Shown here one piece after another: positions 12,391 through 22,340 of a stretch of 64,000 bases of DNA. Below the pieces are notes generated by a model. The model saw nothing but the letters and a program-made list of their open reading frames with translations, did not search any database and was not told where the DNA came from. Origin of the DNA: Pristionchus mayeri (lineage: Eukaryota > Nematoda > Chromadorea > Rhabditida > Neodiplogasteridae); the NCBI GenBank assembly GCA_036245805.1, contig BTRK01000005.1:5766001-5830000 (forward strand), given 5' to 3'. Both the position numbers and the translations under genes were made by a program. Every line of letters begins with the position of its first letter. Position 1 is the first letter of the stretch.

Positions 12391-12965
12391 AAAGGCCCAA
12401 AAAGCGAGACGAGAGAAAGAGGGGCGGAGCCTATTTCTCAATTGTCTTTTCAATTCTCGAAACGATTGGGTAGGGCTTCGCCGACGTCTACAGATGAAGA
12501 AATGGGGATCTCTCATATTTAGAGTGCTCTCTAGTCACGCCGGGTGAGAGACGGGTGGAGGGAGGGGAGGGAGAGGGAGGAGAGGATGCGGAGAGGGTCA
12601 CGAGTCATGCGCGCTTCGAATTCGAAGAAGCACAATCTTCGTTCCCAACCAAATCACTCATTCCAAATTGAATTTGGAAGCTCTTTTCATCCTCTTTCGA
12701 ATGAGCCTCCGTGACCCTGGAAATTCCTTTTCTGAGTAGGTCAGCATACGAGTTTTATGGTTTTCGCTCTATAAAACTTGTATGCTGACCTACTTAGAGA
12801 TGGATTTTCCAGGGTCACGGAGGCTCATTCGAAAGAGGATGAAAAGAGCTTCCAAATTCTTTTTTGATCGAGTGATTTGGTTGCGAATGAAGACTGTGCT
12901 CCTCTTGTCTCGCTTTTGCGGGGTAAAGTGTCCGAGCAGAGTGGGCGGAGCTTGTGGAGTCTATG
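12391..12965. repeat. Fold-back element, short spacer
   Basis: The inner arms are nearly perfect: the sequence around 12690-12753 (GAATGAGCCTCCGTGACCC, GTAGGTCAGCATA) returns inverted at about 12773-12840 with only about 20 bp between. Outer parts also match (AGCGAGACGAGAG on the left, CTCTTGTCTCGCT on the right) but are more diverged. The 12782-12970 open frame is one arm of this repeat. Confidence 0.75.
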
Positions 12966-13637
12966 TATAAGATCTGTCTAGCAGTAAACTCAAATAATAC
13001 AAGGGTATTTCTGTTATCTATGATAGTCACAGCCTTCCATCGAATACCTTTCACAAGAACATAATCCAGTTTGAGCGAATTCGCCAAGTTCTCACTGTAT
13101 CGATGTTGCATTTGCAAATCATTTTGCGGCATTATGTGATAGGTTTCAAGAAAACCGGAAAAGCACATTAGTTTTTTTGCTATTTAGTGCATAACATACG
13201 GAAATCGAAAAACTACTCTTCTTTAATTTTGAACCTATACAATTTTAGCATATAATATTAGTCTCGTGGTATCAACGTGATCGCTTAGCGTGGCATAACA
13301 CTCTTAAACTTTTCATTAACTATGCTCTCTCTAAGAGATCGCATGATCAACATGATCGCATGGTCTGAGATGTCATCAATTCCTTATTTCACTACCACAT
13401 GACCTCTTGTGAGAAGTAAATCATGCCTAGTAGAGTTCGCTAAACGGGCTTTCGTCTCTTAATTGCGCTCACTTTCTCCACGGCTATCGGGGAGAGCGTG
13501 TAACATATATATCGCGTTTCTCGATCTCTAATGCCTATTAGCACTAAAATCTGAGCAGCGATTGCAGTTTCTCTGTGGACCCTTTCAATCAATCAAGCAG
13601 AGATAAATTCTTCTCATTTTGAGCACTATTCATTGTT

Positions 13638-16600
13638 ATGGGCGACTTCGACTTTGGCCAAGGCTACCGACAAGCCGGGGCCATCATCTTTCCGGTAGGT
13701 ATTGAAGAAACTTTGAAGTTTTAATGTTTGTTTATCCTAAAGGCTTACACAAAACACAAACACAGGAACAAACGATAGACCACGGAACAGTTTCCAATAA
13801 TTTTTAATTGTTATCTTTAAAAATAAATAAATATTGCAGATGGCCCTCGTCGGCCTCACTTGTAACCTAACTGTTGTGAGATTCATCAAATCGATGCCGA
13901 CGTTGAACAACTCGTTCGGCACTCTCACACTATCGCAGGTTATTCCAAATAAATACGAAAAAAAAGGTAAAAATAGGAACAACTTCGTTTGAAATTATCT
14001 CCTCAATCTGATTTCTTACAAACCAGATTGGGGAGTTGGTGGGCAACTAACCACGAACTGGTCAAGCAACCGGTTAACCTGTTGCAAGCAAAAGTTCCGC
14101 TCTCTCTAACTCGTTAACCTCTGGCCAAAAACAGCTAAACACTTTTTAACCAGTTGCCGGAACTTTTGGTGAATGTTCCTTACCAACTGAGTTGGAAGAC
14201 ACCAGATCACTTTCGTCTATTTGACCTGTGAGATAACATGTTGAATGAGAGTAATTGCCCACGGAGCCATCCCAAGTGTAACTGTTTTATAGGCAATTGT
14301 CGACAGCATCCATCAATTCTTCATGGCATTCTACTTCGCACCAACTCTTTTCTTGTGAGTATTGGGGTGTCCGGAAAATTCGTATATTTTTTTGTTTTTA
14401 TTTTTTATTCAATGCTTTACAATTCTCAGTGACCAATGTATGCCCCCTTCTTTCTCACTACCTCCCTCCAGCGATTGGGCAGGGTCTCGATTCCTCTCTT
14501 CCAGAATGCGGGGTTCTTCGAGACCGCCCAGTTCACGAAAGCCCTCACAACTTCATCTCGATTCTTGAACTTCTTTCCTTTGCAGAAGTCAGAGAGAGAG
14601 AGCGGAAGCAGTGGTAGTCGCATGGGGAGAGATCCGGGGAATACGGTGGATGGGGAATCCTCTCGATCTTCAGCTCGTCCATTTTCTTCTGGGTCATCTT
14701 CGTTCGATGTGGGCGAGCATTGTCCATCAGAAGAAGAATTTTGCCCTGGTTCAGGAGTCTGGGAGGGACTCTGATCGCGACATCTTCCAGTTGTTCAGAG
14801 AAGAGGTCGGCATTGATGCTGGTGCCAGGGGCGAGGATCTCCCAGTAGATGGGACCGAGCACTGAGAAGAAGAAGAAGCAGAGGAGTTCCTTTTTTCCGT
14901 GCTCTTCCTTCTTCGGGACGGGCGTGGGCTTCTCATCTGCATCCACCCATTGCACTCTCCTCACAGGGTTATCGTACGTGATCCACTTCTCATCTGTAGC
15001 GATGATGGAATTGACCCATTGAAGATTGGATCTACGATGGAGTAATTCCCGACAGACTTGAACACGATTTTTCAGCTGTTCGGGGGAGAGGTCATGGGGA
15101 ATCACTTGTGGGAGTTTCGGCTTCTTCCCAGATCGATGGAGGATATCGGACACCGTTGATCTGGGAGTACCAGTATCCTTCTTCAACTCACGCACACTGG
15201 CCATGGGCTTGCGCTTCAGTGTGCGGAGAACGAGAGGCTGATCGAGGGAGGGAGGGCGCCCAGAGCGGGGTTGATCATCGAGACCAAACTCCCCTTTCTT
15301 GAAGCGGGAGAACCACTTATAGCAGAAGGGTATGGAGGGGGCGTCAGCTCCTTCCGACTGGGCCAGGGCAGAGAGGGCCTTCTTCACGGATCGGCCAAGA
15401 CGGTAGTAATGAAGTAAAACTGCTCGGAGGTAGAGATGGGAAGTCCATCACAAGAATCAATGTAGCAACTAGGAGACTGATTAAATCCTCTCACTACTCA
15501 ACGTCAGAATGATGCAATACATTGTTGACAAACAGATTGCGCAATCACTGCATTTGATCGCGAACTGACTTTTTTCCGAAGCATTATACGAACTTTCCGG
15601 ACACCCCAATATTTTTGATTTCTTTTCATAAGGTGGAGAAATTGAATTTGAAACAATTGCAGTAGGATCACCTCATCCTACGCTATTTCTCGTCACTTTG
15701 GCTACGTGATGCTTTCGGCGTACCAGGTATGGAAGTCATACAGCATGGAAATTGGTTTATCCACATGACATTTAATGGAAGACAGAGATGAGGCCATGCT
15801 AATAAGGCTGCATACAATGCAAAACAATGACTATATCTTACCTAATTACTTTCACTTTTTAATATTTGCTGCTACTCTCATTTGTTCATCTCGATCAATC
15901 GATTCTTCGCTGTTTGTGCTCCCGTTTCGTACAAGATGCTGTTCAGGTGAAGAATTTTCAGAAATATATCTCCGTATTTGAAACCGATAAAACAAATTAG
16001 CATTTCGGTTTCTCTTGTAAAAACTGACGGAAAACTGTGTAACAGTTCTTGAAATATCTGTTGCAGCGCTTCCATTACTCGAAGGGTTATCATTGTTTGC
16101 TGGCTGCTGGGCTTCATTCACAATACTATTCTTGACAAGATACGTACGTGATTGTTATTCTTTCTCTGTCATCATCTGACTCATTCAACATTAGTTGCTT
16201 TTATAGTTGGATGTCCGGTCTACCTACCCGAGGGAGGTTGGTTCTTCATATTCGATGAGGTGACGTGTGGAGTTACGATGTGGTGAGCATTTTTGGCGAT
16301 GTCGGATGAGGTTTTACCGCCTTTGATATATCGGCATGACGTTATCTAACAGTTTCAATTTTTGTATTGGGGAGTGAATCAACTAAAATATAATTCAAAT
16401 ATTGATGCAGGTACGGAGATTTCCTAATCAATTCCATCAACGTCATCGTCGTTGCAACTCTCGACATCTCGTCCGTTCTCCGACTGCATTGTATGAGCGT
16501 AAATAAGGTGAAAAAAGTCAAAAAAATCAAGGAGAAACGTTTGGAATAAATAAAAAAAAAGAAAAAAAGGGACTCTCAACAAGTAGTATTGCTAGTATTG

Positions 16601-17533
16601 CTCGTTTCAGGAAGTATTGGGTAATTTTCGGGTATGTTACATGAGAATATCTAGTGCGTTTGAAACAATTCCGGAAATGACTCATAATTACCTGAAACTT
16701 TAAATGTTCAACCATTTCAGAACGACAAATTTTCGGTGGAACGTCGAAGAGCTCAGAAGAACCTTGTTTATCAAGTATGATTTGTTTTTAATTTGTGAAA
16801 AGCAAAATTTCGAAATAAAGTGCATTTCAGGCTGCACTTCAAGGCATTTGCTTTCTCACCGAACTCATCACGTACTTTATTCTCTCCGGGTAATACTTTG
16901 AAAACATACCCCATGCGATTATGTAAGCGCGAGTGCGGTGGCCTATGAAGATTATGCGCGGAACGATTTATTTTCAGCCGCGAGGAGTATGAATCACGAA
17001 CTGAATTAAATCGTTCCGCACGTATTCCCCAACGACCATGTCTTTCATTTACCGCTGCACTCGCGCTGGCACCATTGCTTGAGATTCCGTTCACACAGTG
17101 GATATTTTAGATCTTATTTTATTTTATTTTTATTGTTGTTAGAATGGCTCGAAACAAGTGGGAGCTGTTCCTCTTCACGTCCGTCTCATGGTGTGGCGTG
17201 ACCGGCATGGATGGGTACGGTATTCACCTCGGTTTTCCTACTTTTCGGTTCTTTTATTTTCCGGATCTCAAATTTGCAGTGCGATAGTGCTCGTGTTCAA
17301 TCGCGACTTCAGACGGAAGCTTTTCAATATTCTGATGGGCCGTGAGTCATCAATGTTCTAGCAATATATTTTTTAGACAATTTACGATATTAAAGTTTAA
17401 AAAATATTTAAATTCAGATCCGGAGCTGGTCACCACCTTTGGTAGTACCACTGCAACCAGCGGTGTTGCAGTCGGCCCAGCCCAGAACATGGCACTCAAC
17501 TCCGAGCTTGCCAATCATCTTGCTGATTTGTAA
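13638..17533 (+). CDS. Serpentine receptor class X (srx)-type chemoreceptor
   Basis: Predicted seven-transmembrane odorant or pheromone receptor of a nematode sensory neuron. Exons: 13638-13694, 13840-13938, 14293-14354, 15663-15726, about 15855-15946, 16067-16143, 16207-16282, 16411-16507, 16721-16774, 16831-16889, 17143-17214, 17280-17341, 17418-17533, about 328 residues. Family marks in order are NSFGTLTLSQ, the TM3 segment YSHLFISINRFFAV, EVTCGVTMWYGDF, the RRRAQKNLVYQAALQG loop before TM6, and NRDFRRKLFNILMG after TM7. All joins are in phase with canonical sites except the acceptor of the 15855 exon, where the frame needs an AG and the sequence reads TTTCACTTTTT. A mariner element occupies the intron at 14355-15662. 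If the acceptor loss is real the gene may be inactive; an assembly error is equally possible. Confidence 0.85.
14362..15609 (-). mobile_element. Mariner/Tc1 transposon, copy 1
   Basis: Inverted ends TTGGGGTGTCCGGAAA and TTTCCGGACACCCCAA are flanked by TA duplications (14360-14361 and 15610-15611). The length is 1,248 bp. The transposase reads on the minus strand. The element lies in an intron of the srx gene in opposite orientation to it. Its sequence is nearly the same as copy 2 at 17891-19129, so both insertions look fairly recent. Confidence 0.97.
14426..15448 (-). pseudogene. Mariner transposase, frameshifted (copy 1)
   Basis: Mariner transposases cut and paste the element through a DD34D active site. 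The main frame (14545-15387) has the helix-turn-helix region (YKWFSRFKKGEFG, DQPRSGRPPS) and three acidic residues in context: TDEKWITYDN, LLMDNARPH and PYSPDLSPCDYH, the last 34 residues after the second. Compared with copy 2, an extra T just after the expected ATG (15448) shifts the first 20 codons out of frame. Near 14590 a CT-repeat shift moves the C-terminus (FCKGKKFKNRDEVVRAF) into another frame ending at 14426. Probably inactive as it stands. Confidence 0.9.
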
Positions 17534-17600
17534 CTGTACGAATGAATCGCACTTCCAAATTATGTTTACTCAACAATCATAACGAACCATCGCGATTAGT

Positions 17601-17670
17601 AAAAATGATCAACATTGCTTTGAAGAGGCGATCTCATCGGAGCTTGCAAACGATCTGGCTGATTTGTAAC
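17601..17670 (+). pseudogene. Relic duplicate of the srx gene 3' end
   Basis: The sequence ending at about 17669 (TCGGAGCTTGCAAACGATCT, then GGCTGATTTGTAAC) closely matches the last codons of the srx gene at about 17500-17535 (TCCGAGCTTGCCAATCATCT, then TGCTGATTTGTAAC). It looks like what is left of a tandem partial duplication or a neighbouring paralog. No upstream exons were found. Confidence 0.55.
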
Positions 17671-17890
17671 AATTGCTTGTTTGCGCAATATGTTTTTGCT
17701 TTTGGTTTTACCATGTTCCACTGAAACCATAAATATCCAAAAAATGCTTGTACTAAGACAACGTCATTGTCATAGTGTTCGTTGTGAACTACTTTTGAAC
17801 ATGCTTGTTCCGTCGTAGATACAAACCACCTTCTCCATCTATATCGCCTTGCGGTCCTTCTATCTGATTGTCTCTCGATGCCATAAAATA

Positions 17891-19129
17891 TTGGGGTGTC
17901 CGGAAAGTTCGTATAATGCTTCGGAAAAAAGTCAGTTCGCGATCAAATGCAGTGATTGCGCAATCTGTTTGTCAACAATGTATTGCATCATTCTGACGTT
18001 GAGTAGTGAGAGGATTTAGTCTCCTAGTTGCTACATTGATTCTTGTGATGGACTCCCATCTCTACCTCCGAGCAGTTTTACTTCATTACTACCGTCTTGG
18101 CCGATCCGTGAAGGAGGCCCACTCTGCCCTTGCCCAGTCGGAAGGAGCTGACGCCCCCTCCATACCCTTCTGCTATAAGTGGTTCTCCCGCTTCAAGAAA
18201 GGGGAGTTTGGAATCGATGATCAACCCCGCTCTGGACGCCCTCCCTCCCTCGATCAGCCTCTCGTTCTCCGCACACTGAAGCGCAAGCCCAAGGCCAGTG
18301 TGCTTGAGTTGAAGAAGGATACTGGTACTCCCAGGTCAACGATGTCCGATATCCTCCATCGATCTGGGAAGAAGCCGAAACTCCCACAAGTGATTCCCCA
18401 TGACCTCTCCCCAGAACAGCTGAAAAATCGTGTTCAAGTCTGTCGGGAATTACTCATCGTAGATCCAATCTTCGATGGGTCAATTCCATCATCGCTACAG
18501 ATGAGAAGTGGATCACGTACGATAACCCTGTGAGGAGACTGCAATGGGTGGATGCAGATGAGAAGCCCACGCCCGTCCCGAAGAAGGAAGAGCACGGAAA
18601 GAAGGAACTCCTCTGCTTCTTCTTCTCAGTGCTCGGTCCCATCTACTGGGAGATTCTCGCCCCTGGCACCAGCATCAATGCCGACCTCTTCTCTGAACAA
18701 CTGGAAGATGTCGCGATCAGAGTCCCTCCCAGACTCCTGAACCAGGGCAAAATTCTTCTTCTGATGGACAATGCTCGCCCACATCGAGCGAAGATGACCC
18801 AGAAGAAAATGGACGAGCTGAAGATCGAGAGGATTCCCCATCCACCGTATTCCCCGGATCTCTCCCCATGCGACTACCACTGCTTCCGCTCTCTCTCTCT
18901 GACTTCTGCAAAGGAAAGAAGTTCAAGAATCGAGATGAAGTTGTGAGGGCTTTCGTGAACTGGGCTGTCTCGAAGAAACCCGCATTCTGGAAGAGAGGAA
19001 TCGAGACCCTGCCCAATCGCTGGAGGGAGGTAACGAGAAAGAAGGGGGCATACATTGGTCACTGAGAATTGTAAAGCATTGAATAAAAAATAAAAACAAA
19101 AAATTATACGAACTTTCCGGACACCCCAA
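17891..19129 (+). mobile_element. Mariner/Tc1 transposon, copy 2
   Basis: The same 5' and 3' inverted ends as copy 1, flanked by TA at 17889-17890 and 19130-19131; the length is 1,239 bp. It lies 356 bp downstream of the srx stop codon and about 65 bp upstream of the TATA box of the next gene. The orientation is opposite to copy 1. Confidence 0.97.
18048..19065 (+). pseudogene. Mariner transposase, frameshifted (copy 2)
   Basis: The start is intact (MDSHLYLRAVLLHYYRLGRS), followed by the helix-turn-helix region. A one-base deletion near 18454 relative to copy 1 throws the frame before TDEKW. The frame resumes at 18530 with LLMDNARPH and PYSPDLSPCDYH. It then shows the same CT-repeat frameshift as copy 1 near 18895-18905, after which the C-terminal frame runs to TGA at 19065. 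Each copy therefore has one private lesion, and they share one. Confidence 0.9.
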
Positions 19130-19195
19130 TATGTATTGTATGAACGTGATTACATTGGTAATTTGGTCATCATAGGAAACGCGATCCCGAGTGGC

Positions 19196-19202
19196 TATAA
19201 AA
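19196..19202 (+). promoter_or_regulatory. TATA box of the 19245 gene
   Basis: GGCTATAAAATAT lies 43-49 bp upstream of the ATG at 19245 and about 65 bp downstream of the mariner end. Position and sequence fit a core promoter. Confidence 0.55.
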
Positions 19203-19244
19203 TATCCATTTTGGGAGATCTCAATACTTTCCAGTCGAAGACCA

Positions 19245-19993
19245 ATGCGTCTCTTCTTTCCCATCTTCCTCATCTTCATCCTGCACGTTTCGAGTCTCGA
19301 GGCCAAGTGGAAAGCTATGAGGTGTGTATTGGCATAATAACATCACCACCAACAACAAAAACAATAACAATAATTAGCGCTTTTAGTTCCCACGATGACG
19401 CTATTCGAGAGGTCGACGCGGTCGAATTGGTTGAAGGAGAGAAATGGCTCAACAAGCGTTCGGAAGAATTGGCAGTTCAGAGGTAAAACATAATTACACA
19501 TATCCCGTTTCGTATTTAAATTAACCTTATACAAATGCATTATATATGATCGATTACTATATCCATCAGTCGAAATATTTTCATAAAATGTACCTTTCTA
19601 GACCGGAAGGAACGATCGAGGAGATCGATGCGGGTGAAATATTTCTGGGGCCTTACACTCGTGACAAACGGTCTTCCCTCTCCCGCCTTCCCATCCGACA
19701 CCGAGGACACCGAGGATCACGGATCGCGTATGGATGAAGAGGCGCGTGAGAAGCGTGAGAGTAACGGACAAGATGCGGACACGCGTGAGAAGCGCAATCC
19801 TCGAGGCCCTTCCCTTCGCGGGCGCGCGATGCTTTGGGCCCGCGGCCGTCGTGAAGAGGCTCTAGAAGACACGCGTGAGAAGCGTGAAAAAGCGGAGATA
19901 CGCGAGGGACGCGCGGAGGAGGCAGACACGCGCGACACACGTTCTTCTCTTCCTCACCCTGCCGCCCGGGGCCGTCGTGAAGTGCTAGGATAA
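19245..19993 (+). CDS. Secreted precursor with dibasic sites (neuropeptide-like), frame break
   Basis: Exon 1 (19245-19321) encodes a signal peptide (MRLFFPIFLIFILHVSSLEA). Exon 2 (19387-19482) is acidic with a KR site (WLNKRSEELAVQR). Exon 3 starts at 19602 (PEGTIEEIDAGEIFLGPYTR, then DKR). In this frame it stops at 19735-19737. From about 19690 a different frame is clearly coding: acidic spacers repeat TREKR, and two arginine-rich blocks end in GRR (MLWARGRR, PHPAARGRR), to TAA at 19993. GRR is a typical cleavage-plus-amidation signal. The break between 19660 and 19690 is a frameshift, an assembly indel or an unseen intron. Secretion and proprotein processing are inferred; no known peptide family is recognised. 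The signal peptide resembles those at 24022 and 28033. Confidence 0.55.
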
Positions 19994-19997
19994 TAAA

Positions 19998-20106
19998 TAT
20001 ATACCTATATATAAAGCGCAGTGTCTGTCCGTGTGTTCGGATTGCGAAACCGTTGCGAAACGATCACGAAATGTGGAGGGAGAGCGCGTCAACAAGTTGT
20101 GAAACG
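19998..20106 (+). mobile_element. Helitron 5' terminal fragment
   Basis: From 20000 the sequence TATACCTATATATAAAG, CAGTGTCTGTCCG, GCGAAACGATCACGAAATG and GTCAACAAGTTG matches the 5' end of the complete small Helitron at 42105-42286. The expected TC is TA here. Similarity stops at about 20106, where a perfect hairpin begins. No CTAG-type 3' end was found nearby, so this is a fragment or part of a larger element. It starts five bases after the TAA at 19993. Confidence 0.7.
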
Positions 20107-20152
20107 AATCACTGGTTGAGAAGTTTCACCAGGAACTTCTCAACCAGTGATT
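20107..20152 (+). repeat. Perfect 19-bp hairpin
   Basis: AATCACTGGTTGAGAAGTT at 20107-20125 is followed by 8 bp and its exact inverted complement at 20134-20152. It adjoins the Helitron fragment. It could be a structural end of a mobile element or an RNA hairpin; nothing else supports a gene. Confidence 0.6.
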
Positions 20153-21171
20153 GGTAAGAATTACTTTGCATTACGCATAATTGTTGTGCTGTATTATAAT
20201 ATTATAGTAATATAATCATTGCATTACATTCATTGAATTATCTGAGCTCGTTTTTTGGTCGTTGATCAATCCATTTAATATTAATTTAATTTAATATTTA
20301 TCGTATCTATCAGTGGATGCTCGAGTATACAATTGCTTGGTGAGAACTGCTCAGCGATGGATCTGCTAGATTTCGCTGTTCGTAGTTATGGTATCTCAAG
20401 CGTTGACCTTGACTTGGTGTTGTTTAATGGACGGGTTGCTGAGCCAGGCCTTAATATCTACGTAGAATGAGTATGGATTTAATTGGCCATTTCCGGGTTG
20501 AATCCCCGGGTCAGCTCGATGCTTTGCATTTATCCATGTTTCCCTGTCTAGTTCACTTCACTAGCGCTGCATGAATCCGTACTTATATTGATAAAAGTGA
20601 AGATTGTTGGTGTTTTCCATTCGATGTAAAAACGACAGAAAAACGCCAATATGCAGCACTCCAGCAAATGATTCAAACAAACAAATGACATTATGCTAAT
20701 CTCCTTGGATGCGTTCTTCAATAACTCTGTTTGGATGAACCGTGTCATCATCATATTGCCAAACTGTAAAGTTCACCATACGTTGACGACCTCGCGTGTG
20801 AGGCTGATATTCTTTCATCACCGTCATCTCCGATGCAAAGATGTTTTCATAGGGACTTCTAAATCATTAACAAGGAACCACACACTACATAAAGTAAAAA
20901 AAACACAATTTGTAGCTTTTATCACTTGAGGCACTTACACGATGCTATTAATTGATTTTCTAAACCAATATATACAATCGATTGCGAAAATGCGTTAGAT
21001 GATTTGCTCAGTCACGCTAACATGTTTACAAGTCAACTATCTCGTATCATTAGCCTTTTTGTTATCTTAACCGTTTCGTACACTACATCATGCACTGTTC
21101 AGTTCAATTATTACATAAAATTAGCCACATATCGATTTGTTTGGATAGCTTTCCATAAAGTCTATTTTCAG
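20153..21171. other. No gene recognised
   Basis: I see no supported exon. Near 20495-20512 a GGGTTGAATCCCC motif resembles a tRNA B box, but there is no matching upstream half. A possible signal-peptide-like frame begins at 21022 (MFTSQLSRIISLFVILT) and might belong to the damaged exon at 21172, but splice phases were not resolved. Confidence 0.35.
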
Positions 21172-21262
21172 GCACTACGACGTGGATTCGACGCAGGAAG
21201 ACGAGCTTGGAATTCGCCTGGCCACGAAGGCTGGTTCAGGAAAACTTTGAAAAATATTGGAG
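21172..21262 (+). pseudogene. Relic exon of the secreted lysine-rich family
   Basis: After a TTTTCAG acceptor, the frame HYDVDSTQEDELGIRL aligns with DDLLDSTQEDE in the gene at 24022. That frame ends at a TGA. Another frame ends in KTLKNIGG followed by GTGAGA, matching the KKYGG exon end of the 24022 gene. The two matches lie in different frames, so the exon is probably broken. Confidence 0.4.
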
Positions 21263-21370
21263 GTGAGAGAGAATTTTGGGTAATGGTCTTCATCTCGCAA
21301 TCTCTCCCATTTATTGACAGGCACAGAGATTGTATAGAATGGATACAAACAATCCCGAATTGCGAATTAA

Positions 21371-21737
21371 AGAAGGAGTGTCATCAAAATTGAACTTTTG
21401 ACGCTCTCATAGCAATGACAAAGCTAGCCCTCCAAAGATCATAGCGCGAGCTAAGATGATAGACAACCGTTTTCATAGATCAGTGGTAGAGCAGCCGCCA
21501 TGTGATCGGGAGGCTGCGTGTTCGATCCCACCCAAAGATTTTTGACAAATCTTCGAGATATTTGAATTCCACGTCCCCTTTCAAGGACTATCAGCGCCCT
21601 TGGCATTCTGCTAACTAGTGATAAGTCGGTTCAAAATGCAAATCTGAATATGAAATTTGCAGAATCTCTCCTGGTTATGAAAGGCTAGCCCATGGTTATG
21701 ACACCGTCAAAATTTCAACTTTGCTGACACTCCTTCT
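21371..21737 (+). mobile_element. TTAA-flanked MITE carrying a tRNA-like sequence, copy 1
   Basis: Inverted ends AGAAGGAGTGTCATCAAAAT and the matching complement at the right are flanked by TTAA at 21367-21370 and 21738-21741. TTAA targets are typical of piggyBac-type transposases. The inside, about 21468-21542, looks like a tRNA gene: A box TAGATCAGTGGTAGAGC, stretch CATGTGATCGGGAGGCTG, B box GTGTTCGATCCCAC. The element is 367 bp and has no coding capacity. Confidence 0.8.
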
Positions 21738-22176
21738 TTAATATATCATTAGTTTCTGTAAAACGTATATCTAAGGTGCTGTAAAATCTGACTACACCAA
21801 GGTTAAGAAGTTCGGAAAGAGAAACAGCAAATACGCGGAGGAGTGAATTGCATATAAATAATTATTGAATAAATAATTTAAGTATTCGAAATCTATACAT
21901 CGTGAATTAATACAGCAATTGTTGCACAAGTAGTACTCGAATAAAAGTTTGTTGTCAATGCTATTGAAATTATCCTTTTACTGCCGAGCGAAACTGTGAA
22001 CAAGAGGCATGGTCAAATGCGCAGAACATTGTTCGAGATCAGAGGGCAAGGGATCAGTATTACCAAGGATCTTTTATCCTTGGCATCTCCCCCCCCCCTT
22101 TACAATAGTCTACCTTCAGACTAAATTAAGACAACAATTAATACAATGAAACGGAAATGGGAACTCCTCAGTTGCT

Positions 22177-22340
22177 CGAACGTCCTACAATCGTGCACGC
22201 TCTCAAGGCCATCCCAAGTCTCCATGGCGTGATGACCTCAGGAGAGCCATTGGACTCCACTGGTGGAGCGCAGCCTATGAAGAATATTTCCCCATCCTCA
22301 CCTGAGAACTAATGCCTGATGTGATAAATAATAATAAGTA
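22177..22340 (+). mobile_element. Non-LTR retrotransposon (RTE-like) 3' tail
   Basis: A frame from 22177 to TGA at 22305 contains SQGHPKSPWRDDLRRAIGLH, then WWSAAYEEYF. This resembles the C-terminal GRP..RW.DD....G..W motif of LINE ORF2 proteins, and is followed by a short untranslated tail ending in a GATAAATAATAATAAG simple repeat. Only the last 43 codons remain, so this is a 5'-truncated copy. Confidence 0.6.

Larger units (their letters stand above)
10952..13637. other. Repeat-rich stretch without a recognised gene
   Basis: Apart from the repeats listed separately, I see no coding region I can support. A minus-strand frame at 12960-13168 (NDLQMQHRYSENLANSLKLD) has some coding character but no recognisable domain and no clear partner exon. 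Fragments of the hairpin MITE families occur near 11571-11660 and 13440-13510. AT-rich sequence upstream of 13638 presumably includes the promoter of the srx gene. Confidence 0.4.

Noticed and set aside
14436..14774. Plus-strand frames within mariner copy 1, and their minus-strand counterparts in copy 2
   Set aside because: Antisense shadows of the transposase.
21468..21542. Functional tRNA gene
   Set aside because: A and B boxes are good, but the acceptor stem and anticodon arm have mismatches and the sequence is part of a repeated MITE. The same holds for 29157-29225.
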